Source: Phocaeicola oris
Lineage (GTDB): Bacteria > Bacteroidota > Bacteroidia > Bacteroidales > Bacteroidaceae
Length of the DNA stretch: 64,000 nucleotides
Assembly (NCBI RefSeq): GCF_021295095.1
Contig: NZ_JAJLQX010000002.1
Span: 124,001-188,000 of the forward strand
Reading direction: 5' to 3'
This document shows, piece by piece, positions 51,519 through 61,100 of the stretch (its first letter is position 1; each line of letters opens with the position of its first letter). A model generated the notes under the pieces. That model searched no databases. It saw nothing but the letters and a program-made list of their open reading frames with translations, and was not told the origin of the DNA. A program made the position numbers and the translations under genes.

Positions 51519-52913
51519 ATGAATAAGTTTATCCGCGTTTTATCATTATTCAGCTTAATAATTTTTATGGCATCTTGTTTCGGCGAAGACCGTACGGAAG
51601 AATATAATAACCTTGTATCCGACGACAAGTGGATTGATGAAGTGCTGGAAAAATATTATCTCTGGAATGATAGTTTAACAGAAGTTTCTGAATCAGACTA
51701 TTTCAATGACGCTAACGATTTTCTTGCTAAACGAGTCTATAAAAAGGCTTTAGATGGAAAAGGTGATACGTTTTCTTATATTGAGTGGAAAGATACAATT
51801 TCAACTCGCGTCAACATCAACCGTACTTCGGGCTACGGATTTGAATTTGAAGTGATGACCGACCCGTTAAGAACTACAGCTCATACCATGGCTCGCGTTC
51901 TTTATGTCATGCCGAACTCTCCGGCTTCGGAAGCCGGACTGAAACGTGGAGACTGGATCACAGCTGTCGGCGGAGATCAGCTAACTGTTAATAATTACAC
52001 CAAACTAATTGATGGGGATGCCACTTCACTTTCCCGTTCCAAAATAGTTTATGATCAAGACAGCGTACGCTTATGGAAATCTTTAGATATAGTACCAATC
52101 GGAAAATCTCGTTTCGTTGAGCTGAATCCTTTCTATCTGGATTCCGTCTACACCATCGACAATCAAAAAATTGCTTACATGGTTTATAATGAGTTCAGTA
52201 CAGGACCCAAAAATCAGAGTGGAGAAACAGAATATGGGAACCGGATGCTGAATATTTTCGAACGGTTTAAAGCCATAGGTACCGATACTTTTATTCTCGA
52301 CCTGCGCTATAATTCAGGAGGATACCTGACTTGTGCGCAGGAATTGGCAAGCCTGTTAGTCCCCGCTTCCGCACTTGGAAAAACATTCTGTACATTAAAG
52401 TATAATGAAACCGGAAACTTAAAAGATGAAACAATTCTTTTAGACCCAAAATATCAAATGGGAAACCTCAACTTAAACAAATTGTATATTATAACGTCTC
52501 GTTATACGGCATCAGCTTCCGAGGCTGTCATCAACTGCTTGAAACCTTACTTCGGAAAAGATAACATCATCGTTGTGGGCGAGACTACTTATGGGAAGCC
52601 CGTCGGTATGCAAGCCTTCAATGACGAAAAGCATAAGTTCATTATCTGGCCTGTCGTTGCATATATTTTAAATGCCGAAAATACAGCAAATTATAATAAT
52701 GGAATCGCTCCAAATTATGAGTTAAACGAACGAAAGCTTATAGATTCGCTTTATCCTTTGGGTGATACACGCGAATATTTGCTGCATAACACACTCGCCC
52801 TTATTACCACCGGATCTGTCAGCAATAAAAGTTATAGTTTTAATAATAACACCACTACGATTCTGCAAACATCCCTCAACAAACATAATAAACGCGGAAT
52901 TATCATTCACTGA
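51519..52913 (+). CDS. S41-family peptidase with PDZ domain, lipoprotein
   Basis: I use ATG 51519 (MNKFIRVLSLFSLIIFMASC), giving a clear lipobox MASC; the ATG at 51498 adds MAKICLN. The 464-residue protein has a helical N-part, a PDZ domain (VLYVMPNSPASEAGLKRGDW, around residues 127-146), and the S41 catalytic core: DLRYNSGGYLT, then RYTASASEAVINCL with the nucleophile Ser near residue 332, and VVGETTYGKPVG with the general-base Lys near 360. It is a tail-specific (CtpA-like) protease on the cell surface or in the periplasm. Confidence 0.88.
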   Translation: MNKFIRVLSLFSLIIFMASCFGEDRTEEYNNLVSDDKWIDEVLEKYYLWNDSLTEVSESDYFNDANDFLAKRVYKKALDGKGDTFSYIEWKDTISTRVNINRTSGYGFEFEVMTDPLRTTAHTMARVLYVMPNSPASEAGLKRGDWITAVGGDQLTVNNYTKLIDGDATSLSRSKIVYDQDSVRLWKSLDIVPIGKSRFVELNPFYLDSVYTIDNQKIAYMVYNEFSTGPKNQSGETEYGNRMLNIFERFKAIGTDTFILDLRYNSGGYLTCAQELASLLVPASALGKTFCTLKYNETGNLKDETILLDPKYQMGNLNLNKLYIITSRYTASASEAVINCLKPYFGKDNIIVVGETTYGKPVGMQAFNDEKHKFIIWPVVAYILNAENTANYNNGIAPNYELNERKLIDSLYPLGDTREYLLHNTLALITTGSVSNKSYSFNNNTTTILQTSLNKHNKRGIIIH

Positions 52914-52962
52914 CTTTTGAATAAATTGCAAGAAAATAAGATTATTTTCAGAATTATTTCCT

Positions 52963-52970
52963 TATTTTTG
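52963..52970 (+). promoter_or_regulatory. Promoter element of the mannosyltransferase operon
   Basis: TATTTTTG matches TAnnTTTG and lies 22 bp before the ATG at 52992. It would drive the coupled genes up to 55950. Confidence 0.45.
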
Positions 52971-52991
52971 TGGTATTAAACTATTTACCCT

Positions 52992-53741
52992 ATGGGAACA
53001 AATGACAGTATTGTAATCATTCCTACTTACAACGAAAAAGAAAACATTGAGAATATTATCCGGGCCGTCTTTAGCTTGGAAAAACAATTCGATATTCTTA
53101 TCATCGAAGATAATTCACCTGATGGGACGGCCGGCATCGTTCGCCAAATGCAACAGGAGTTTCCAGACCGTCTGTTCATGATTGAAAGAAAAGGAAAATT
53201 GGGATTAGGAACAGCTTATATTGCAGGATTCAAATGGGCTATTGAACAGAAATACGAATTTATCTTTGAGATGGACGCCGATTTCAGCCATAACCCGAAC
53301 GACTTGCCACGTTTATATGAAAAATGCGCGAAAGAAGGCTATGACGCAGCTATCGGATCACGCTATATCTCAGGTGTCAACGTTGTAAACTGGCCGATGG
53401 GACGCGTTCTCATGTCTTACTTCGCCTCAAAGTACGTACATATTATTACAGGCATCCCTATACATGATACAACAGCCGGATTTATGTGTTACCGACGTGA
53501 AGTTTTAGAAACCATTAACCTCGACAAAATACGTTTCAAAGGGTATGCTTTCCAAATAGAAATGAAATTCACTGCTTACAAATGTGGATTTAAGATTGCC
53601 GAAGTGCCGGTTATTTTTGTAAACCGACGATTGGGAACATCAAAAATGAACTCCAGTATCTTTGGTGAAGCTTTCTTCGGCGTTATTCAACTGAAACTAT
53701 TTAGTCTACACCATAAATATCCTCAAAAAAAACAAGCATGA
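52992..53741 (+). CDS. Polyprenyl-phosphate mannose/glycose synthase (Dpm1-like GT2)
   Basis: A 249-residue glycosyltransferase 2-fold protein: VIIPTYNEKENIENIIRAVF at the start, ILIIEDNSPDGTAGIV, FEMDADFSHNPNDLPRLYEK (DxD type) and YISGVNVVNWPMGRV. This is the Dpm1-type polyprenol monophosphomannose synthase, without the C-terminal membrane helix. It would supply lipid-linked sugar for glycosylation. Its stop overlaps the pyrC start by 4 bp. Confidence 0.88.
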   Translation: MGTNDSIVIIPTYNEKENIENIIRAVFSLEKQFDILIIEDNSPDGTAGIVRQMQQEFPDRLFMIERKGKLGLGTAYIAGFKWAIEQKYEFIFEMDADFSHNPNDLPRLYEKCAKEGYDAAIGSRYISGVNVVNWPMGRVLMSYFASKYVHIITGIPIHDTTAGFMCYRREVLETINLDKIRFKGYAFQIEMKFTAYKCGFKIAEVPVIFVNRRLGTSKMNSSIFGEAFFGVIQLKLFSLHHKYPQKKQA

Positions 53742-55078
53742 AAAGAACATGGATTCAACATGCACAGATAGTCAACGAAGGTAAGACGCAAAAAGGTGGA
53801 CTTGTCATCGAGGACGAGGTTATTGCTGAAATCCTTAAAGACGATGAACAGCCTTTTGCTCCCGTTGACGAACAGATAAACGCAGAAGGTCTTCATCTTC
53901 TTCCGGGAGTAATAGACGAACACGTTCATTTTCGTGACCCCGGATTGACTTACAAGGCCGATATCCATTCGGAAAGTATTGCTGCCGCTGCCGGAGGCGT
54001 TACTTCGTTTATGGATATGCCAAATACAAATCCTCAGACAACCTCATTCGAAGCATTAGAAAACAAATTTTCCGATGCAGCAACAAAGAGTATAGTCAAT
54101 TATTCCTTTTATTTCGGAGCAACGAATACCAATGCCGATTTGCTCCATCAGTTGGATAAGCAACGAATATGCGGTGTAAAACTATTTATGGGCGCATCAA
54201 CCGGTAATATGTTAGTTGACCGTATGGAAATACTGAAACAAGTATTTCAACGCTCGCCCATCATCATCGCTACACATTGCGAAGAACAGTCGATTATTAA
54301 AACAAATACGGAACATTTTCGTGAAGAATACGGGGATGATCCCGATATATGTTACCATCCGCTTATACGCAGTGAGGAAGCCTGTTATCACTCGTCTGCA
54401 TTAGCTGTTAAATTAGCTAAGGATTATGGCAGCCGACTACATATCCTGCACATCAGCACGGGAAAAGAACTGAATCTTTTTGAAGACAAGCCTTTGGAAA
54501 AGAAAAAAATTACCGCGGAAGCAACCGTTTCTCACCTTTATTTTTGCGATAAAGATTATAAAACGCTGGGAACCCGTATCAAATGTAATCCGGCTATCAA
54601 GTCGGAAACAGACCGTAACGCATTGCGTAAAGCACTGCGTACCAACATTATTGATACTATTGCCACCGACCATGCGCCTCATCTTTTAAACGAGAAGCAA
54701 GGTGGCGCGCTCAAAGCTGTTTCGGGTATGCCAATGATTCAATTCTCACTTCCGGCTATGCTGGAACTCGCATATCAGGGAGTACTTTCCATTGAACAAG
54801 TAGTCTGGAAAATGACTCATGCTCCTGCTTCAATTTATCAGGTAAAACATCGCGGCTTCATACGGAAAGGATTTAAAGCAGATCTGGTGCTGGTTGATTT
54901 GAATAATCCGTGGACTGTTACATCCGACGATATTCTTAGCAAATGTAAATGGAGTCCGATGGAAGGACAAACATTCCATTCGAAGGTGATGAAAACTTTC
55001 TGTAACGGACATCCGGTATTCGACGGAACAAAAGTGGATGAAGATGTTCACGGTGAAGAATTGAGGTTTACGCGATGA
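53738..55078 (+). CDS. pyrC: Dihydroorotase
   Basis: A 446-residue amidohydrolase of pyrimidine synthesis. Motif DEHVHFRDPGLTYKADIHSE near residue 65 contains the metal-binding HxH; FGATNTNADLLHQL and ATHCEEQSII follow, and IATDHAPHLLNEKQGG near 307 is the C-terminal metal-ligand motif. It overlaps both neighbours by 4 bp and is part of an operon with a sugar transferase and a methionine-synthase reactivation protein. Confidence 0.92.
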   Translation: MKRTWIQHAQIVNEGKTQKGGLVIEDEVIAEILKDDEQPFAPVDEQINAEGLHLLPGVIDEHVHFRDPGLTYKADIHSESIAAAAGGVTSFMDMPNTNPQTTSFEALENKFSDAATKSIVNYSFYFGATNTNADLLHQLDKQRICGVKLFMGASTGNMLVDRMEILKQVFQRSPIIIATHCEEQSIIKTNTEHFREEYGDDPDICYHPLIRSEEACYHSSALAVKLAKDYGSRLHILHISTGKELNLFEDKPLEKKKITAEATVSHLYFCDKDYKTLGTRIKCNPAIKSETDRNALRKALRTNIIDTIATDHAPHLLNEKQGGALKAVSGMPMIQFSLPAMLELAYQGVLSIEQVVWKMTHAPASIYQVKHRGFIRKGFKADLVLVDLNNPWTVTSDDILSKCKWSPMEGQTFHSKVMKTFCNGHPVFDGTKVDEDVHGEELRFTR

Positions 55079-55950
55079 TCAGACATTTTCAAATACACGA
55101 AGTTAGTGATTATATTCATTGGATCTATTTTTTCCATGCATGGGGCTTTACTCCTAAATTCGCCGGAATAGCTGATATACACGAATGTGATGCCTGTCGG
55201 ACACAATGGATTCATTCTTTTCCTTTAGAAGAACAGTCGAAAGCTGCAGAAGCATCTAATCTTTACCGAGAGGCGGTGAGGATGCTGAATGAACTCGACC
55301 GGCAATACCAAACACATGGGATTTTCATTCTGGCAGATGCCAATTCCGATGGTGACGATCTGATACTTAATGATATACGCCTGCCATTACTTCGTCAGCA
55401 ATCCGATAATTCCGATTTCCTTTGCCTAAGCGATTTTGTCCGCCCGCTATCGTCCGGAATAAAAGATCAGGTGGGCGTATTCGCCACCACTATCGACGCA
55501 AAGGTAGAACACCTTTTTGATAATGATGACTATAAACGCCTGTTAGTACAGGTTCTTTGCGACCGTCTGGCTGAAGCTACTGCTGAATGTTTCCATGAGC
55601 AGATACGTAAATCTGTCTGGGGATACGCGCCCGATGAACATCTCACTATAGATCAATTGCACAAAGAGGAATATCAAGGCATCCGTCCGGCTGTCGGTTA
55701 CCCATCTATGCCTGATGTATCGGTTAATTTTATCCTTGACAAACTAATCGATATGAAACAAATCGGCATCCATCTCACAGAAAATGGAATGATGCAGCCT
55801 CACGCTTCGGTCAGCGGACTCATGTTCGCCCATCCTAAAGCTCATTACTTCGAAGTAGGTAAAATAGGCATGGACCAATTAGAAGATTATGCTCGTCGGA
55901 AAGAAGTATCGACGGAACAAGCGAAAAAATATTTAGCAAATAATTTATAA
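55075..55950 (+). CDS. Free-standing methionine synthase activation-domain protein
   Basis: A 291-residue protein that matches the C-terminal activation domain of MetH (Met_synt_B12): ECFHEQIRKSVWGYAPDEHL, then IRPAVGYPSMPDV near residue 208 and LTENGMMQPHASVSGLMFAH near 240, the AdoMet-binding motif. In Bacteroidetes this domain often exists as a separate gene that reactivates a shorter MetH. The N-terminal ~150 residues are less typical. It overlaps pyrC by 4 bp. Confidence 0.85.
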   Translation: MIRHFQIHEVSDYIHWIYFFHAWGFTPKFAGIADIHECDACRTQWIHSFPLEEQSKAAEASNLYREAVRMLNELDRQYQTHGIFILADANSDGDDLILNDIRLPLLRQQSDNSDFLCLSDFVRPLSSGIKDQVGVFATTIDAKVEHLFDNDDYKRLLVQVLCDRLAEATAECFHEQIRKSVWGYAPDEHLTIDQLHKEEYQGIRPAVGYPSMPDVSVNFILDKLIDMKQIGIHLTENGMMQPHASVSGLMFAHPKAHYFEVGKIGMDQLEDYARRKEVSTEQAKKYLANNL

Positions 55951-55956
55951 TATATT

Positions 55957-57117
55957 ATGGTATTAATCAGAACTTTAATTTTCCTTTTCATCATATTGAT
56001 TCTCCCCGATTGGTATATATACCAACGGTTTATTTGTAAATCGGACAAGCGATGGATAAAAATCTGTTATTGGATTCCAACCACACTGTTGCTGCTTGGT
56101 ATAGTCACCATTGCTATTACGCACGACTTCTACCCTGCAAGTATGCAACGACTGAGTTACTTCATACTCATCTTCTTCATACTCATATTCCCCAAGTTGA
56201 TTTTCACGCTTATCTCGTTAATACTTACACCCATACGGAAAATATGGAAAGGAAATAAAACAGGAGAATATATCGCATTGGCTGTTGCTGCCTTTGCGCT
56301 TGGCGAATTGATTTACGGGGCCACAGAGGGTAAACAGCACTTCATGGTGCGTAATGTGACCATTCCGTTCAAAGATTTGCCTCAAGCATTCGACGGATAC
56401 CGCATTCTTCAGATTTCCGATATTCATTCAGGTAGTTGGACAGGTAACGCAAAAGCCATTCAAAAAGCAATCAACATTTGTAATGCTCAACATGCCGACC
56501 TCGCTCTATTTACCGGCGATATGGTCAATAATCTCGCCTCGGAATTGGACGAGTTTATCCCTATTCTCAGTCAACTCCGGGCAAAAGACGGAGTATATTC
56601 CGTACTGGGTAACCACGACTATTCTACTTATATACATTGGAAAGACAAACGGATGCAGGAAAAACAAATTCAAGACCTTATTAATAAAGAAAATAATATG
56701 GGGTGGCACATGCTTATTAATGACCATGTCATACTGCACCACGGAAACGACAGCATTGCTATAGCAGGAGTGGAGAACAGCGGTAACCCTCCTTTCCCCG
56801 ATCGAGGCGACTTGCCGAAGACGCTGAAAGGTTGCGATGGAGTGTTTACAGTGCTGATGAGCCATGACCCAACGCATTGGGATAGGAATATTCTCCCGGA
56901 AACCAAGGTGCAACTCACCCTCTCCGGACATACACATGAGATGCAATTCAGCATACTCGGATTCAGCCCCATCATGTTCAAATATAAAGAACATAACGGA
57001 CTCTATTGGAACGGCAACCGCGCGCTGTTTGTCAATGTCGGCTTAGGATATGTCATGTTCCCGTTCCGCATAGGAGCATGGCCGGAAATCACGGTCATCA
57101 CGCTGAAAAAAGCATAA
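55957..57117 (+). CDS. Membrane metallophosphoesterase
   Basis: A 386-residue protein with about four N-terminal hydrophobic segments (residues 3-120; TLIFLFIILILPDWYI and LLLLGIVTIAITHDFY), then a calcineurin-like phosphoesterase domain: LQISDIHSGSW near residue 150, LALFTGDMVNN near 185, VLGNHDYSTY near 215, VLMSHDPTHW near 300 and LTLSGHTHEMQF near 325. All metal-ligand motifs are present. The catalytic domain probably faces the periplasm; the substrate is unknown. Confidence 0.88.
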   Translation: MVLIRTLIFLFIILILPDWYIYQRFICKSDKRWIKICYWIPTTLLLLGIVTIAITHDFYPASMQRLSYFILIFFILIFPKLIFTLISLILTPIRKIWKGNKTGEYIALAVAAFALGELIYGATEGKQHFMVRNVTIPFKDLPQAFDGYRILQISDIHSGSWTGNAKAIQKAINICNAQHADLALFTGDMVNNLASELDEFIPILSQLRAKDGVYSVLGNHDYSTYIHWKDKRMQEKQIQDLINKENNMGWHMLINDHVILHHGNDSIAIAGVENSGNPPFPDRGDLPKTLKGCDGVFTVLMSHDPTHWDRNILPETKVQLTLSGHTHEMQFSILGFSPIMFKYKEHNGLYWNGNRALFVNVGLGYVMFPFRIGAWPEITVITLKKA

Positions 57118-57187
57118 CTTTGGTATTTTTTTGATGAAATGAATCATTCACTTTGTCTTCCGGATATTCCATGGGCATGAAACATGA

Positions 57188-57319
57188 AACTCATACGTAT
57201 GAGTTACTCAACTGATGCGGATGAGTTGATCAAATGATACGCATGAGTTGATCAAATGATACGCATGAGTTGTTCAAGTGATACGCATGAGTTACAGAGA
57301 TAACACGTATGCTTCAATC
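57188..57319. repeat. 22-bp tandem repeat array C (6 units)
   Basis: Six units of exactly 22 bp start at 57188, 57210, 57232, 57254, 57276 and 57298; the last is degenerate. The consensus core is TGATACGCATGAGTT. The first unit contains the exact palindrome ACTCATACGTATGAGT. The core is the same as in array A (29383), so both belong to one repeat family. Confidence 0.85.
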
Positions 57320-57373
57320 AAATGTTCATCAAAAAAATATCCCTTCTTCTGATGGTTTAACAACTTTAATTCC

Positions 57374-57381
57374 TATCTTTG
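57374..57381 (+). promoter_or_regulatory. plsC promoter element
   Basis: TATCTTTG is an exact -7 match, placed 23 bp before the ATG. Confidence 0.55.
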
Positions 57382-57403
57382 CTCAACAAGCTTAAAAAAA
57401 GAT

Positions 57404-58168
57404 ATGAGTAAAGTATTAACACCCCTATACATTCTCTATCAGATATGCATTGCCGCGCCCATTCTGCTGGTATGCACTATCATTACGGCACTTGTTACAG
57501 TAATAGGATGCAAATTAGGCGATGGTCACTTCTGGGGATATTATCCGGGAAGAATTTGGTCGAAAATCTTTTGTTTTGTTCTGCTCATACCCATCAAGGT
57601 TGAATGCCCGACAGAAATAAAAAAGAAAACGTCGTACGTTTTTGTTGCCAATCACCAAGGCTATTTCGATATATTTCTTGTCTACGGATTCTTAGGAAGA
57701 AATTTTAAATGGATGATGAAAAAAGGACTTCGCAAATGGCCTTTCATCGGTGCCGCATGCGAAGCTGCCGGACATATCTTTGTCGACCGATCGGGTCCTT
57801 CAAAAGTTCGGGCTACCATTACACAGGCTTATAAAGTGCTGCAAGGAGGAACCTCATTAGTTGTATTCCCCGAAGGATCGCGTACGTTTACGGGGCACAT
57901 GGGATTCTTCAGAAGAGGAGCGTTCTCTTTGGCTGATGAACTACAACTTCCCGTCGTTCCCATGACTATAAACGGATCGTTTAATGTACTGTCACGTACA
58001 TCCAAGTATGTTCACCATCATCCCATGGAATTGATTATTCATAAGCCGATTTATCCAAAAGGAAAAGGTAGCGAAAATATAGATTATCTGATGGAATCAT
58101 CCTATAAAGCCATAGAGGACGGACTTCCGGATGTATATAAAGGTGAGGTTGAAAATCCCGACCAATAA
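57404..58168 (+). CDS. plsC: 1-acyl-sn-glycerol-3-phosphate acyltransferase
   Basis: A 254-residue acyltransferase of phospholipid synthesis with a membrane segment near residues 5-35. The catalytic HxxxxD motif NHQGYFDIF is near residue 83, FVDRSGPSK near 126, and FPEGSRT near 159; all are family motifs. The stop ends directly against the convergent activase gene. Confidence 0.9.
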   Translation: MSKVLTPLYILYQICIAAPILLVCTIITALVTVIGCKLGDGHFWGYYPGRIWSKIFCFVLLIPIKVECPTEIKKKTSYVFVANHQGYFDIFLVYGFLGRNFKWMMKKGLRKWPFIGAACEAAGHIFVDRSGPSKVRATITQAYKVLQGGTSLVVFPEGSRTFTGHMGFFRRGAFSLADELQLPVVPMTINGSFNVLSRTSKYVHHHPMELIIHKPIYPKGKGSENIDYLMESSYKAIEDGLPDVYKGEVENPDQ

Positions 58169-61100
58169 TTAAACCATTGAATCGATAAACAGTAACAGAC
58201 GATTTGATACGTTTACACTGCTGACACCGGAATCGAAATCCAACGAAAGGAAATTCAGATTCGGGTTAATCTTATGCAATGCTTTTTCTATTCCCTTGGC
58301 AACAACATGATTAGCTATGCATCCGAACGGCTGAAGACTGATAACATTCTCCACCCCCTCTTTCATCAACGAAACAATCTCCGATGGTAACAGCCAACCT
58401 TCACCAAACTGAGCAGCCAGCGAAACAAGTCCCTTGGCACCTTTAGCCTCTTCATAAATATCCTCGAACGGACGGAAAAATCGGAACGAAGAAGAGACTT
58501 CATTAATTTTATCCATTTGTTTGGAAATCAGTTTATATATTCCATGTATCAGAGGAACAGGAATCTTGTTTTTCATCAAATGCATCTTCCGCTTTACTTC
58601 CAAATTGACAAATTCCTGCAAGAAGAACGGAGTTAGTATAGGTGGCACCACCTCCACTCCACGATTAATCATAAAGTTGGCAATACGCTGATGAGCAAAA
58701 GAATTAAACTTCAGGAATATCTCTCCCACGATACCCACCTTTGGACATTCTTTATCCATAGCCGCTTTATCAAACTCTTTCGCGGCCTGCGCCAACAATT
58801 CAACCACTTTATCCGAATCATTCTCCATTATATACCTTCCGACGGCATTCATATAGGCATCGCGCAACTTGGCAGCAATACCGGATTCACATTCTCTGAC
58901 AACCGTAGCATGATACATCTTCGATATAGCATCGGCATAATACAGCGAGTACACTATTATCTTCGAATACTTCAGCCATGGAATATCAAATCCCTCCTGA
59001 TCGTTATCAATGCCTTTCGTACTCACGCCAAGCGTTATCAAAGGCACATCGGCAAATCCGGCAGAGACCATCGCACGCTTTATCAGCGACGCATAGTTCG
59101 TAGCACGGCATTGCCCACCCGTCTGACTCATAGCGAAAGCAATCTCATTCGGGTCATACTTGCCCGACTTTAATGCTTTGATAATATCGCCAACTATCAA
59201 GGTTGCCGGATAACATACCTCGTTATTCGCATACTGCAATCCGTAGGCTGCACTTATCTCATCGCTTTGCGGAAGAATCTCCACATCATAACCGGCCAAT
59301 GACATGAGTTGAGGCAGAATAGGTGTCAGATAATCTGTAAAGAATGGGGCGAGAATCTTACGGTGACGGTCTTCTTTTCGGAATACTTTTGTAGAAACAA
59401 ATGGCAGAACATGTTGTCTATCGGTATGATACTGAAGACTCTCAATCAAAGAACGGACACGAAGCTTTAAAGAACCGATATTGCTCACATCATCTATCTT
59501 AAGCATCGTAAAAGGTTTATTATGTCGGTTCATAATGTCGCGCACTTCATCAAGGATAAACGCATCCGGCCCGCAACCGAACGAGGTCATCTGGACTAAA
59601 TGGACTTTACTGTCTTGAGCAGCCGTCCACTGAGCCGCTTTTACTATGCGGTTCATGTACGCCCATTGCTTTATCAGATAAGTTTCTCCTGTGCTGATGC
59701 TGTTATTACCACGGACAATATCATCGCTGATGACATTAACACCAAGCGAAGCAATCATTTCACTGAGCTTATGCTGAACAAGCGGGTCGGTATGGTAAGG
59801 ACGACCTACCAGTACAATGGTCGTCTCATTATACTTTCTACTTTCCTCCAGAATCTCTTCTGCTCGCTTACGAATAGTTCGACTATATTCCTCTTCTGCT
59901 TCGATAGCAGCTTTAAATGCTTTCTTTATGGTAGCATGCGGAATACCCAAGCTCTTCAAATAATCGGTAACCTGAATCTCCAACAAATCCGTATTCTGAA
60001 AGGTAATCACCGGATTATCTATCGGAATTTTCCCTTCAATAACACTTTTGATAACATCGGAATAACCGGAAACAATAGGGCAATTGAAACTGTTTGTTGT
60101 ACGCTTGTCATCCATGTGCTCATAAACGACATAAGGCATCAGAATACGCTCTACATTCTTCTTTTGCAAATCCTCAATGTGACTATGAACCAACTTGGCC
60201 GGAAAACAAATATTGTCGCTCATCACGGTACAGAGAGCTTTTTCATAACGAGTGTAGGTAGATGAATCGGAAAGTACGACTTTAAAACCGCAATCCGTCA
60301 GCAAACGATGCCAAAAAGGATAGTCCTCGTACATATTAAGTATGCGGGGGATACCGATGGCACGCTCGGCCGCCTCGTTAACCGGACGGTCGAAAAGGAG
60401 TTTATACTTCTCTGTATAGATATTGATTCCGGTACGCGACATGTTTCCCTTATTATTGAACACACGTTCGCACTTATTCCCGCTAAAGAACTTGTTTCCG
60501 TTAGGAAAATTATATCGAGTGACAAAGCAATGATTCTCACAACCGCCACATTGCGTCTGTTTGGTAGTAAACCGAGCTCCGTTGAGCAGCACATCAATGC
60601 TGACAGGCTCATGCAGCGTGGAAATAGCATGCAAGGCACAACCGTATGCCCCCATCAATTCAGGCATATTGCCACGTAATACCTGACGTCCGGAAAGAAT
60701 CTCGAATGCACGAACTACGGCATCGTTACGCATGGTACCACCCTGAACAACGATTTCTTTTCCCATCTCATCTTTACTCTTCAGCTTCAGTACCTTATAT
60801 AAGCAATTCTTCACTACCGAATAAGCCAAGCCCGCCGAGATATCCGCAATAGTAGCCCCTTCGCGCAATACCTGTTTTACTTTCGAATTCATAAAAACAG
60901 TGCATCGTGTTCCCAAATCACACGGATTCCACGCAGTACATGCCATTTTCGCGAAGTGTTCCACATCGTAACCCAAGTTGGTCGCAAAGGTCTGAATAAA
61001 TGTTCCGCACCCTGACGAGCATGCTTCGTTCAATTCCATTCGAACAACAACACCCTGCTCCACAAAAATGGCTTTCATATCCTGACCGCCAATATCGAGA

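Larger units (their letters stand above)
57118..57403. other. Intergenic region with a 22-bp array
   Basis: The 286 bp contain array C (57188-57319) and the TATCTTTG -7 element of plsC (57374-57381). No gene is seen. Confidence 0.6.
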
